A stretch of DNA of 21,388 bases from Hyphomonadaceae bacterium UBA1001 (GTDB taxonomy: Bacteria; Pseudomonadota; Alphaproteobacteria; Caulobacterales; Aquidulcibacteraceae). This document shows, one piece after another, positions 9,926 to 17,087 of the stretch. Position 1 is the stretch's first letter. Each line of letters opens with the position of its first letter. The stretch lies in contig DBAV01000061.1 of the NCBI GenBank assembly GCA_002291875.1, forward strand, positions 1-21,388, given 5' to 3'. Position numbers and translations under genes: made by a program. Under the pieces are notes generated by a model that saw only the letters and a list, made by a program, of their open reading frames with translations, made no database searches and was not told where the DNA came from.

Positions 9926-10491
9926 TGCAGGCCCAGACACTGACCGACACCAACCCCGGCCGCGACACCGGACAGGGTCGCGTGCTGTTCCTCGATGACG
10001 ACACTCCGTTCCGCAACCGCATGACCCGCGCGCTCGAGCAGCGCGGTTTCGAGGTGCACGCGGTGGCAGGCGTCGCCGAGGCGATGGAAGCGGCCCGCGG
10101 GCGCACCCACGATTTCGCCCTGCTGGACCTGAGGCTGGAAGACGGCAGCGGGCTGGACGTGGTCGAAACGCTGCATCGCCACCAGCCCGACTGCCGGATC
10201 GTCATGCTGACCGGATATGGCAACATCGCCACCGCTGTTGCGGCCGTGAAGGCGGGTGCGGTGGACTATCTGCCCAAGCCTGCGGACGTCGAGGCCGTGG
10301 TGGCGGCGCTGCAGTCGCGCGGCGACACCCCGCCGCCGCCCGAAAACCCGATGTCGGCCGACCGGGTGCGGTGGGAGCACATCCAGCGCGTTTACGAGCT
10401 GTGCAACCACAATGTCTCGGAAACGGCGCGGCGGCTGAACATGCATCGCCGCACGCTGCAGCGGATCCTGGCCAAGCGCGCCCCGCGCTGA
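9925..10491 (+). CDS. regA: RegA/PrrA/ActR-type response regulator
   Basis: 188-residue two-domain response regulator. The receiver domain has acidic residues at LFLDDD (21-26), phospho-acceptor Asp68 in FALLDLR, Thr96 in MLTGYG and Lys118 in YLPKPAD. A Pro-rich linker (TPPPPENP) leads to a Fis-type helix-turn-helix: WEHIQRVYELCNHNVSETARRLNMHRRTLQRILAKR, read here as one helical region from about 150 to 185. The alternating Arg/Leu pattern and length match RegA/PrrA/ActR, global regulators activated by RegB-type kinases. I chose ATG 9925, which overlaps the kinase stop (TGATG); a longer upstream reading in this frame only shadows the kinase gene. No senC/prrC gene sits beside the pair, unlike in Rhodobacter. 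A photolyase-like gene follows 10 bases downstream. Confidence 0.93.
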   Translation: MQAQTLTDTNPGRDTGQGRVLFLDDDTPFRNRMTRALEQRGFEVHAVAGVAEAMEAARGRTHDFALLDLRLEDGSGLDVVETLHRHQPDCRIVMLTGYGNIATAVAAVKAGAVDYLPKPADVEAVVAALQSRGDTPPPPENPMSADRVRWEHIQRVYELCNHNVSETARRLNMHRRTLQRILAKRAPR

Positions 10492-10501
10492 ACGGCTCGC
10501 C

Positions 10502-11713
10502 ATGACGTCAGGCATCGAACCGCACGCCGGCCCGGCGACCCGCGCGGCTGGGCTGGCAAGGCTGCACGCCTTCGCCCCGCTGGCAGGACGGCGCTATGCG
10601 GCCGGACGCAACTCCGATCCCGGGCCCGGGCGGCGCACGGCGGTGTCCATGCTGTCGCCCTTCGTGCGGCGCCGGCTGGTCACCGAGGAAGAGGTGATCG
10701 CCGCCGCGCTGTCGCGGCACGGATCGGCGGGGGCCGAAAAGTTCGTCCAGGAGGTGGTCTGGCGCAGCTATTTCAAGGGCTGGCTGGAAATGCGGCCAGC
10801 GATCTGGCGCCGCCTTCGGTCCGACCTCGAGCGGCTGGCGGCGGAGGCGGGCCCCGGCACCCGCCTGCGGCGTGACCTCGACCGGGCGCGCGAAGGGCGA
10901 ACCGGGATCGACGCCTTCGACGCGTGGGCGCAGGAACTGGCGGAGACGGGGTGGCTGCACAACCATACCCGCATGTGGGTTGCCTCGATCTGGACCTTCA
11001 CGCTGGGGCTGCCCTGGCAGGCAGGGGCGGCGTGGTTCGCGCGCCATCTGGTGGACTTCGATCCCGCCTCGAACACGCTGGGCTGGCGCTGGGTGGCGGG
11101 CATCCACACCCCGGGCAAGCACTATCTGGCGCGCGCCGCGAACATCCGGTCCCACACCGAGGGGCGGTTCGATCCGTCAGGAGAGCTGAACGAGCGGGCG
11201 CTGCCGATCGCGATGGATTCGGTGCCCGAACCCCTGCCCCTGTTGCCTGCGCCGGCCGTGCCACAGGGCCCGCTGGGCCTGCTGGTGACCGAGGAGGACA
11301 TGACCCCCGAATTGTGGGGTGTGCCGCGCGAGCGCATCCAGGCGGCGGCCGTGCTGGACCCGACGGCGCACGGCGCCCCTGCGGACGGGCCCAGCGGCCG
11401 CTGGTCGCGGGAGGCCAGTGCCGACACGGCCGCGCGGCTTGAGGCGTGGCTGGGGCAGGCGGTGCCGGTGATCCGTGACCCGGTGGCATGGTCGCTCGAG
11501 GCGGGCGTGACGACGCTGGTGACCACAACCCTGACCCAGGGCTATGGCCGCGATTGGCTGGAGGCGCAGCTGCCGACCCTGGCTGCTCGCGAGCGGCAGC
11601 TGGTGGCCTTGCGCCGACGCTGGGACGATCGCGCCTGGCCCCATGCCACCCGCGGGTTTTTCAGGATGCGCGAGCAGATCCCCGATCTGATCGCCGGCCT
11701 GCCTGCGAAATGA
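10502..11713 (+). CDS. Photolyase/cryptochrome-like FAD protein with FAD domain first
   Basis: 403-residue protein. Residues from about 12 to 240 match the helical FAD-binding domain of photolyases and cryptochromes: RRTAVSMLSPFVRRRLVTEEE, here spanning about 44-64, matches the SRLSPYLRxGEIS region. EKFVQEVVWRSYFKGWLE (about 80-97) matches the EFxRELxWREYF helix, WLHNHTRMWVAS the WMHNRxRMIVAS helix, and DFDPASNTLGWRW the flavin-contacting DxAxNNGGWQW loop. The usual N-terminal antenna domain is absent. The C-terminal 150 residues (GPLGLLVTEED, AAAVLDP, then RLEAWL) instead look like that alpha/beta domain placed at the end. Repair versus signalling function is unknown. It lies 10 bases after regA, so it probably belongs to the same operon. 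The order claim is by eye and less certain than the FAD domain. Confidence 0.85.
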   Translation: MTSGIEPHAGPATRAAGLARLHAFAPLAGRRYAAGRNSDPGPGRRTAVSMLSPFVRRRLVTEEEVIAAALSRHGSAGAEKFVQEVVWRSYFKGWLEMRPAIWRRLRSDLERLAAEAGPGTRLRRDLDRAREGRTGIDAFDAWAQELAETGWLHNHTRMWVASIWTFTLGLPWQAGAAWFARHLVDFDPASNTLGWRWVAGIHTPGKHYLARAANIRSHTEGRFDPSGELNERALPIAMDSVPEPLPLLPAPAVPQGPLGLLVTEEDMTPELWGVPRERIQAAAVLDPTAHGAPADGPSGRWSREASADTAARLEAWLGQAVPVIRDPVAWSLEAGVTTLVTTTLTQGYGRDWLEAQLPTLAARERQLVALRRRWDDRAWPHATRGFFRMREQIPDLIAGLPAK

Positions 11714-11813
11714 GCAGTACTCGGAATTCACTCGACGGAAGAATCCCCACGCTGTAGCGTTCTGCGGTCGGGGCGGGCGGACCGGCCCGGCCGTGCAGCG
11801 TGGAGTGGCGAGC

Positions 11814-12287
11814 ATGGGTGAGGTGGTGATCCGCGCGGCGCCCGAGGACCGTGCCCTGGCCGACCGGCTGGCCGATGCCCTGCACCACGAGGGGATGCTG
11901 GCCGAAGTGGTCGATGCCGACCTGGCGCTGCGCCGCCCCGCCAAGGCCGAGATCGTGATCTGGCGCGAGGGTTCGGTGGCCAGCGATGCGCTGCTGTCCG
12001 CGACCCGTGAGGCCTTCGATGCCGACCGGCTGATCGGTGTGCGGACCGGAAAGGGATTTCCGGCCCCCTACAGCGCGAATGCCTGCACCGACCTGTCCGG
12101 TTTCGACGGGAATATCGACCATCCGGGATTCTGCGCCATCGTGCGGGCGGTGGCGCGCCATACGCTTCGGGCCGGACCGCCGCCCCGGGCCGGCCGGCTG
12201 CGCCCGCTGGGCATGATCGGCGGCGTGATGGCGGCGTCGGTGCTGGCGATGATGGTGTTCTTCTGGCTGGGGATGCCCCCCGGCTAG
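11814..12287 (+). CDS. TIR-like domain protein with C-terminal membrane anchor
   Basis: 157 residues from ATG 11814 (GGAG about 8 bases upstream; a longer in-frame reading from 11793 adds 7 residues). Residues 2-115 show a TIR-like alpha/beta pattern: VVIRAAPEDRALADRLADAL, then AEIVIWREGSVASDAL, LIGVRTGKGFPAPY and a late CTDLSGFDG segment. These resemble the EDRxxAxxLxxxL, VxxWSxxSxxS, LIPVxL and DLSxWxG pieces of bacterial TIR proteins. The SxW...E motif carrying the catalytic Glu of TIR NADases is not clearly preserved. A single hydrophobic helix, GMIGGVMAASVLAMMVFFWL, ends the protein, so the domain would face the cytosol. No partner effector or sensor lies beside it. It is convergent with the Rieske gene, sharing the bases CTAG. 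Assignment is from pattern only. Confidence 0.55.
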   Translation: MGEVVIRAAPEDRALADRLADALHHEGMLAEVVDADLALRRPAKAEIVIWREGSVASDALLSATREAFDADRLIGVRTGKGFPAPYSANACTDLSGFDGNIDHPGFCAIVRAVARHTLRAGPPPRAGRLRPLGMIGGVMAASVLAMMVFFWLGMPPG

Positions 12288-12637
12288 GGGCCCATCCAGA
12301 CCATCTGATCGCGCACCTCCACACCCACCGGAACCAGCGCTTCGCCCCGCCCGGGCCCGCCGCGGCATTGCCCGGTCATGGGATCGAACAGGGCCCCGTG
12401 GGCGGCACACACCAGCAGTCCCTGATGGAGCAGCACCCGCCCGTCAGGCGTATCCAGCGGCCAGCGCGCGTGCGGACAGACATTCAGCCATCCGCGGACA
12501 GTGTCGCCCTGCCGCACCAGCAGCATCGAAAACCGCGTCAGCCCAACTGCATGATCGACCACGATGGCCGCTCCGTCCGGCAAGGCGGCAAGATCGGCAA
12601 GGCGGGTGCCGGGCGGCGGACGCGCGTCGGTGGTCAT
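12284..12637 (-). CDS. Rieske [2Fe-2S] ferredoxin-like protein
   Basis: 117-residue stand-alone Rieske domain. The two cluster motifs are CPH (Cys54, His56) and CAAH (Cys77, His80), followed by GALFDPMTGQC, the usual loop and GPGRG glycine region. It is the right length for a soluble Rieske ferredoxin supplying electrons to an oxygenase or acting in an unknown redox step; no oxygenase is adjacent. The ATG at 12637 overlaps the stop of the YciI-like gene (ATGA), so it is the last gene of the gpsA operon. Its TAG stop lies in a CTAG palindrome also used by the convergent gene. Confidence 0.92.
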   Translation of the reverse strand: MTTDARPPPGTRLADLAALPDGAAIVVDHAVGLTRFSMLLVRQGDTVRGWLNVCPHARWPLDTPDGRVLLHQGLLVCAAHGALFDPMTGQCRGGPGRGEALVPVGVEVRDQMVWMGP

Positions 12638-12924
12638 GCCGGCGGCGGATTGAAGGTCCAGCGGAACGGGGTCAGCGTGACACGCTCGAACACCCGGTTG
12701 GCGACATAGGGGTCGCGTTCATGCCACGCCTCGACCGCCGCGCGGTCGGTGGCCTCGATGATGAAGAGGGATCCGACAAAGCCCCCCGCGTCGTCCAGCA
12801 GCGGGCCGGCCGCCATGACGCGCACCTCGGTAGTGGCCGCCACCCACTCCAGATGGGCCTGTCGCACCTGCATCCGGCGCGGCAGGGCGTCGGCCGCATC
12901 GCGGCATTCCAGCACGTACTGCAT
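12634..12924 (-). CDS. YciI-like protein
   Basis: 96-residue YciI-family protein (ferredoxin-like alpha/beta fold). Conserved points are the N-terminal strand MQYVLECRD, the His in RQAHLEW, AAGPLLDDAGGFVGSLFIIEA and the DPY before NRVFERV. YciI relatives are proposed to be small enzymes or binding proteins; the role is not established. The start is the ATG at 12924 because GGAG (complement of 12933-12936) is 8 bases away; the GTG at 12930 would be only 2 bases from it. The start is 3 bases past the gpsA stop, and the stop overlaps the Rieske start, so the three genes are translationally coupled. YciI genes are commonly found next to gpsA in alphaproteobacteria. Confidence 0.88.
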   Translation of the reverse strand: MQYVLECRDAADALPRRMQVRQAHLEWVAATTEVRVMAAGPLLDDAGGFVGSLFIIEATDRAAVEAWHERDPYVANRVFERVTLTPFRWTFNPPPA

Positions 12925-12926
12925 GA

Positions 12927-13916
12927 TCACATCTCCGATTTCAGAGGCCGCGACATCAAGCCCCTGATGGCGGTCTCGAGGTCCAGGCGTCCATCCAGGA
13001 CCGCATCAACGGCAAGGCAGATCGGCATTTCGACCCCATGGTGCGCGGCCAGGGCCACCACGGCCGGGGCGGAGGCGACCCCCTCGGTCACCTCGCGGCG
13101 GCCGCCCAGCACCTCGTCCAGGGTTCGCCCTTCGCCCAGGGCGCGCCCGCACGAGAAATTGCGCGACGACACCGACGAACAGGTCAGGATAAGGTCGCCC
13201 AGACCGCACAGGCCCGCCACGGTGGTGGCGCGCCCGCCCAGCGCGACCGCCAGGCGGGTCATCTCGGCAAACCCGCGGGTGATCAGCGCAGCGCGTGCGC
13301 TCTCGCCCAGCCCGCGCCCGTCGACGATGCCGCAAGCAATGGCCAGCACGTTCTTGACCGCGCCGCCGACCTCGGCACCGATCGGATCATCGGAAATGTA
13401 AGGGCGGAAGACGGGCGAGGCGATCGCCTGCGCCAATGTCTCGGCAAGCCCGGTGTCGGTGCAGGCCAGGGTGACCGCCGTCGGCAGACCGCGCGCGACA
13501 TCGCGCGCAAAAGAGGGGCCGGACAGCACCGCGACACGATTGTCCGGCCGCAGCTCGACCGCGATCTCGGTCATCAGGGCCAGGGTGCCGCGCTCGACCC
13601 CCTTGGCGCACAACACGAGGGGCGTCGAAGGCGAAAGGGCCTCGCCCAGGCCGTGCAGCGTCGCGCGGACATGCTGGGCCGGCGTGACGATCAGCACCGC
13701 ATCCGCGTCGGCGGCAATGGCCAGGTCGCCGGTGGCTCTGATGCGGCCATGCAGCAGCGTGTCCGGCAGGAAGGCCAGATTGCGTCGCTCACGCGTGATC
13801 GCGTTCACCACGTCGGCCTCGCGCGCCCAGAGCACCACGTCGCGCCCGGCCTGTGCTGCCGCCTGGGCCAGGGCCGTGCCCCAGGCGCCCGCTCCCACGA
13901 CTCCCAAACGCTGCAA
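12927..13916 (-). CDS. gpsA: NAD(P)-dependent glycerol-3-phosphate dehydrogenase
   Basis: 329 residues, normal GpsA length. The Rossmann motif GAGAWGTALA (8-17) binds NAD(P)H. The substrate side has the catalytic Lys188 in GGAVKNVLAIA, with the expected SGPSFARDVA (about 132-141), RGFAEM (214-219) and GLCGLGDLILTC (235-246). It reduces dihydroxyacetone phosphate to sn-glycerol 3-phosphate for phospholipid synthesis in the cytosol. The start codon is TTG at 13916, preceded by GGGGGGCGGACC on the minus strand, a G-rich ribosome site. It is the first gene of the operon gpsA, YciI-like, Rieske. The usual alphaproteobacterial neighbour tsaD is absent on the upstream side. The divergent intergenic region holds two inverted repeats. 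Confidence 0.96.
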   Translation of the reverse strand: MQRLGVVGAGAWGTALAQAAAQAGRDVVLWAREADVVNAITRERRNLAFLPDTLLHGRIRATGDLAIAADADAVLIVTPAQHVRATLHGLGEALSPSTPLVLCAKGVERGTLALMTEIAVELRPDNRVAVLSGPSFARDVARGLPTAVTLACTDTGLAETLAQAIASPVFRPYISDDPIGAEVGGAVKNVLAIACGIVDGRGLGESARAALITRGFAEMTRLAVALGGRATTVAGLCGLGDLILTCSSVSSRNFSCGRALGEGRTLDEVLGGRREVTEGVASAPAVVALAAHHGVEMPICLAVDAVLDGRLDLETAIRGLMSRPLKSEM

Positions 13917-14050
13917 GGTCCGCCCCCCGTCGCCGATACCGGCTGCCGTCGCTGCCGTGCGCGGTTCGGGGCGTCAAGCGCGGCCACCCGTTCAAGCAAC
14001 CGGCATGCAACCCTGCGTTTTCGCATGGCAGCTGACGAAAAGGTCGCACT

Positions 14051-14068
14051 TGTGAACGCGCGCTCACA
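14051..14068. promoter_or_regulatory. 18-bp palindrome, operator-like
   Basis: TGTGAACGCGCGCTCACA is an inverted repeat with 16 of 18 matching positions: arms TGTGA and TCACA and a CGCGCG centre. It lies in the 287-base gap between gpsA (-) and the 31-residue peptide gene (+), 135 bases upstream of the gpsA start. It resembles TetR-type operators more than CRP sites, since the CRP spacer would be 6, not 8. The controlled gene and the regulator are unknown. Confidence 0.4.
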
Positions 14069-14082
14069 CACCACCTGCAACG

Positions 14083-14134
14083 TGTCGGAAGCACCAACAG
14101 GCTATCACCCCAAGTATCGCCGACGTTTCCGACA
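14083..14134. repeat. Long-spaced inverted repeat upstream of the small peptide gene
   Basis: TGTCGGAA (14083-14090) and TTCCGACA (14127-14134) are perfect 8-bp inverted arms 36 bases apart. They could form a leader hairpin in a transcript toward the peptide gene at 14204, or be two half sites of a regulator. No strong promoter hexamers were identified around them. Confidence 0.35.
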
Positions 14135-14203
14135 TCAGACCGTGTGGTTCCGGACCGGTGCATGTCGCCCGGGGCCATGATCGAACTCAAGGAGTGTGTT
14201 GCC

Positions 14204-14299
14204 ATGACCCAATCGAACATTGTCCGCCTTGGACATATCAGCCTTGCGACGACCCTGGTTCTGGGTTTCGTCGCGCTTCTGTGGGCGGTGGCCCTCTGA
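14204..14299 (+). CDS. 31-residue single-span membrane peptide
   Basis: The protein is MTQSNIVRLGHISLA followed by TTLVLGFVALLWAVAL: a short polar/basic N-terminus then one hydrophobic helix running to the C-terminus, suited to an inner-membrane peptide. Support for it being real is unusual for such a short gene: AAGGAG about 10 bases upstream of the ATG, and a strong rho-independent terminator starting about 30 bases after the stop, so it forms a complete monocistronic unit. Upstream are two inverted repeats. I do not recognise the family and infer no function; small single-span peptides often modify larger membrane complexes. Confidence 0.6.
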   Translation: MTQSNIVRLGHISLATTLVLGFVALLWAVAL

Positions 14300-14329
14300 A
14301 CAGGCCCCACCCTGAAACCCCATGACCGC

Positions 14330-14365
14330 AGCGCCGCTCCGAAAAAGGGGGCGGCGCTTTCGTTT
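14330..14365 (+). terminator. Rho-independent terminator after the small peptide gene
   Basis: Left arm AGCGCCGCTCC (14330-14340) pairs with GGGGCGGCGCT (14348-14358) with one G-T wobble and a 7-base A-rich loop (14341-14347), followed by TTTCGTTT. An 11-bp GC-rich stem plus T tract is a typical intrinsic terminator on the plus strand. It ends the peptide transcript and separates it from the chorismate mutase gene. Confidence 0.85.
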
Positions 14366-14477
14366 CCGGCGTCGGGTGCCGATACCTTTTGCCACCCTGT
14401 CCCGGTTTCGGGCATGGACCATATCCTCATCCGTCCGCCAGCGAGGTCGCGGCGCCGGACAGTGAAGGTGAACCGAC

Positions 14478-14834
14478 GTGCCCACGACCGCGCTGAAAGC
14501 GAACCCCGAGACTTCGGTGCATCCGCTGCCCCCCCAGCCGGAGGCGTGCGTGACCATGCTGGACGTGCGGGCGGGCGTGGATGCGATCGACCGCCAGCTG
14601 GTGGCGCTGCTGGCCGTGCGGCAGGGTTACATGGATGCCGCCGCACGCATCAAGGTCGAGCGCTCCGCCGTGCGTGACGAGGCGCGGATCGAGGACGTGG
14701 TGGCCAAGGTGAAGGCTGAGGCCAGCCGGCTGGGCCTGTCCCACGCCATCGCCGAGCCTGTGTGGCGCCAGCTGATCGACCGCTGCATTGCCCATGAATA
14801 TGCCGCCTGGGATCGCATCCGCGCGGGCGACTGA
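14478..14834 (+). CDS. Chorismate mutase, AroQ fold (PchB-like)
   Basis: 118 residues with a GTG start at 14478 (GAAGG about 9 bases upstream); an ATG at 14556 would give a 92-residue core. The helical pattern is that of AroQ chorismate mutases and the related isochorismate-pyruvate lyase PchB: VRAGVDAIDRQLVALLAVRQ, then GYMDAAARIKVER, with Arg in the first helix, Arg of AVRQ and Lys of RIK in the active-site positions. It ends with IDRCIAHEYAAWDRIRAG. The likely reaction is chorismate to prephenate for Phe/Tyr synthesis; lyase activity cannot be excluded, though no siderophore genes are nearby. The first 26 residues are a Pro-rich extension without recognised role. It lies 130 bases before argD. 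Confidence 0.88.
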   Translation: MPTTALKANPETSVHPLPPQPEACVTMLDVRAGVDAIDRQLVALLAVRQGYMDAAARIKVERSAVRDEARIEDVVAKVKAEASRLGLSHAIAEPVWRQLIDRCIAHEYAAWDRIRAGD

Positions 14835-14964
14835 TGCCGCCCGCCGGGCAGTGACCGCGCGCGCGACCGGGGTTTGCGGGCAGGACGCGCCGCTGTAAGA
14901 GGCGACGCCTGGCCGCCAGCCCAAAGGGGCCGGCCACACGCCCCGCGCCTCAGAGGAGACCTCC

Positions 14965-16149
14965 ATGTCCGCCCCCATCATGCCCGTCTATTCTCCGCCC
15001 GAGCAGGTGTTCGAGCGCGGCCAGGGCGTGGAGATCTTCACCCGCGAGGGCGCGCGCTATCTGGATTTCATCGCCGGGATCGCGGTGAACTGCCTTGGCC
15101 ATGCCCATCCCAAGCTGGTGGCGGCCCTGACCCACCAGGCGGGCAGGCTGTGGCACACCTCGAACATGTTCCGCGTCGAGGGCCAGGAGCGGCTGGCGCA
15201 GATGTATGTCGACACGACCTTTGCCGACCTGGTATTCTTCACCAATTCCGGCACCGAGGCGATCGAGGGCCTGCTCAAGCTCTGCCGCAAATACCATTCC
15301 GCGGGCGGCAGCCCCGAGCGGATCGACATCATCACGTTCACCGGCGCCTTCCACGGGCGCAGCTATGGCGCCATCAACGCGGCCGCCAACCCCAGCTATC
15401 TAGATGGCTTCGGCCCGCGTCTGCCCGGCTTCGTGTCGGTGCCGTTCGGCGACCATGAGGCGCTGAAGGCCGCCATAGGGCCCACCACCGCGGCGATCCT
15501 GGTCGAGCCGGTGCAGGGCGAGGGCGGGGTGCGCGCCATTCCGACCCAATGCCTGCAGGGGCTGCGCGCCCTGTGTGACGAACACGGCATCCTTCTGGCC
15601 TTCGATGAGGTGCAGAGCGGGGCCGGCCGTACCGGCAAGCTGTTCGCGCATGAATGGGCCGGGATCACGCCTGATGTCATGGCCGTGGCCAAGGGCGTCG
15701 GCGGCGGGTTTCCGCTGGGGGCGCTGCTGGCCACCCGCGAGGCCGCGCGCGGCATGACCCGGGGCGTGCACGGCACCACCTATGGCGGCAATCCGCTGGC
15801 GATGGCGGTGGGCATTGCGGTCTGGGAGGAACTGACCGCGCCGGGTTTCCTCGACCGGGTGAACACTGTCGCCGGACACCTCGAACAGGGGCTCGCCTCA
15901 CTCAAGGATCGGCACGCAGATCTTGTGGTCGAGATGAGGGGCAAGGGGCTCCTGCGCGGGATCAAGCTGACCATCGACCCGAAGCCGGTCCAGGCGGCGG
16001 CACGCGACCGCGGGCTCCTGGTCGGCGTTGCGGGTGACAACGTCCTGCGGCTTGCGCCGCCCCTGGTCATCGACGGCGGGCATGTGCGCGAAGCGATCGG
16101 CATCCTCGACGACGCGCTGGGCGCGGTTCGGGCGGAGCGCGCGGCTTGA
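14965..16149 (+). CDS. argD: Acetylornithine/succinyldiaminopimelate aminotransferase
   Basis: 394-residue class III PLP aminotransferase. The PLP lysine is Lys243 in AVAKGVGGGFPLGA. Asp214 in LAFDEVQSGAGRTGK contacts the pyridine nitrogen, SGTEA (95-99) binds phosphate, and VEPVQGEGG (180-188) and GTTYGGNPLA are standard. It converts N-acetylglutamate semialdehyde to N2-acetylornithine in arginine synthesis. The alternative, succinyl-DAP aminotransferase in lysine synthesis, is often the same enzyme. AGAGGAG (14952-14958) is a good ribosome site. The stop TGA overlaps the TTG start of argF, giving tight coupling. No clear promoter was seen in the 130 bases upstream, although CTGTAAG at 14893-14899 is a possible -10. 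Confidence 0.96.
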   Translation: MSAPIMPVYSPPEQVFERGQGVEIFTREGARYLDFIAGIAVNCLGHAHPKLVAALTHQAGRLWHTSNMFRVEGQERLAQMYVDTTFADLVFFTNSGTEAIEGLLKLCRKYHSAGGSPERIDIITFTGAFHGRSYGAINAAANPSYLDGFGPRLPGFVSVPFGDHEALKAAIGPTTAAILVEPVQGEGGVRAIPTQCLQGLRALCDEHGILLAFDEVQSGAGRTGKLFAHEWAGITPDVMAVAKGVGGGFPLGALLATREAARGMTRGVHGTTYGGNPLAMAVGIAVWEELTAPGFLDRVNTVAGHLEQGLASLKDRHADLVVEMRGKGLLRGIKLTIDPKPVQAAARDRGLLVGVAGDNVLRLAPPLVIDGGHVREAIGILDDALGAVRAERAA

Positions 16150-17087
16150 CCCTGCGGCATTTCCTCGACCTCGACGAGATCGACCCGCAAACCCTTCGCC
16201 ACCTGCTTTCCGAGGCCCACCGCCGCAAGGCCGGCCGCGCCGGCCTGAAGAAGGGCGTTCCGGACGGGGACAAGCTGCTGGACGGTCAGGTCCTGGCGAT
16301 GATCTTCGAGAAGGCGTCGACGCGAACGCGCGTGTCGTTCGAGATTGCGATGCGCCAGCTTGGTGGGTCGGCGCTGATGATGGCGGCGGGCGATACCCAG
16401 TTGGGCCGCGGCGAGACGATCGAGGACACGGCCCACGTTCTGTCCCGGATGGTCGACGGTGTCATGCTGCGCACCAATCGTCACGAGACGCTGACTGGGT
16501 TTGCGGCGGCTGCGTCGATCCCGGTGATCAATGGCCTGACCGATCGCTCGCATCCCTGCCAGATCCTGGCGGACCTGATGACCCTGGAGGAGCGCGGCAT
16601 CAATCTCGAGGGCGCGCGCATCGCGTGGATCGGCGATGGCAATAATGTCTGCACCAGCTTCATCCACGCCGCGCCGGCGTTCGGCTTTCAGTTGGCGATT
16701 GCAAGCCCTGTGATCTACGGGCCCGACAAGGAGGCGATCGCGCGTGCAAGGGCGGCTGGCGGCGACATCGTCCTGACCGACGACGCGCACGAGGCGGCGG
16801 CCGGTGCCGACAGCGTGGTCGCGGACACCTGGGTTTCGATGGGCGACACCGACACCCGCGAGCGTATGCAGGCGCTGGCACCCTATCAGGTGGACAGCGC
16901 CCTGATGCGCCGCGCCAAGCCCGGTGCGGTGTTCCTGCACTGCCTGCCCGCGCACCGGGGCGAGGAGGTGACCGCCGACGTCATCGATGGGCCACAGTCG
17001 GCGGTGTTCCAGGAAGCCGAAAACCGCATTCATGCCCAGAAGGCGGTGCTGGCCTGGTGCATGGGCGGCACCGGCGTGGGCGGCTAG
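16146..17087 (+). CDS. argF: Ornithine carbamoyltransferase
   Basis: 313 residues, normal for anabolic OTCase. Motifs are the carbamoyl-phosphate loop STRTR (58-62), HPCQ (136-139), DTWVSMG (227-233) and the ornithine motif HCLPAHRGEEV (265-275). It joins ornithine and carbamoyl phosphate to make citrulline. The start is TTG at 16146, overlapping the argD stop by four bases (TTGA). Its TAG stop falls in a CTAG that also encodes the stop of the opposing MFS gene. argD-argF is followed by hslO in many alphaproteobacteria; here a minus-strand MFS gene sits between. Confidence 0.97.
   Translation: MTLRHFLDLDEIDPQTLRHLLSEAHRRKAGRAGLKKGVPDGDKLLDGQVLAMIFEKASTRTRVSFEIAMRQLGGSALMMAAGDTQLGRGETIEDTAHVLSRMVDGVMLRTNRHETLTGFAAAASIPVINGLTDRSHPCQILADLMTLEERGINLEGARIAWIGDGNNVCTSFIHAAPAFGFQLAIASPVIYGPDKEAIARARAAGGDIVLTDDAHEAAAGADSVVADTWVSMGDTDTRERMQALAPYQVDSALMRRAKPGAVFLHCLPAHRGEEVTADVIDGPQSAVFQEAENRIHAQKAVLAWCMGGTGVGG

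Noticed and set aside
8234..9940. 568-codon minus-strand frame opposite the RegB-type kinase
   Set aside because: Composition is Arg/Gln/His-rich and the opposite strand encodes a full histidine kinase with all motifs.
14051..14068. CRP/FNR site reading of the TGTGA...TCACA palindrome
   Set aside because: The spacer is 8 bases, not the 6 required by CRP, and FNR needs TTGAT arms.
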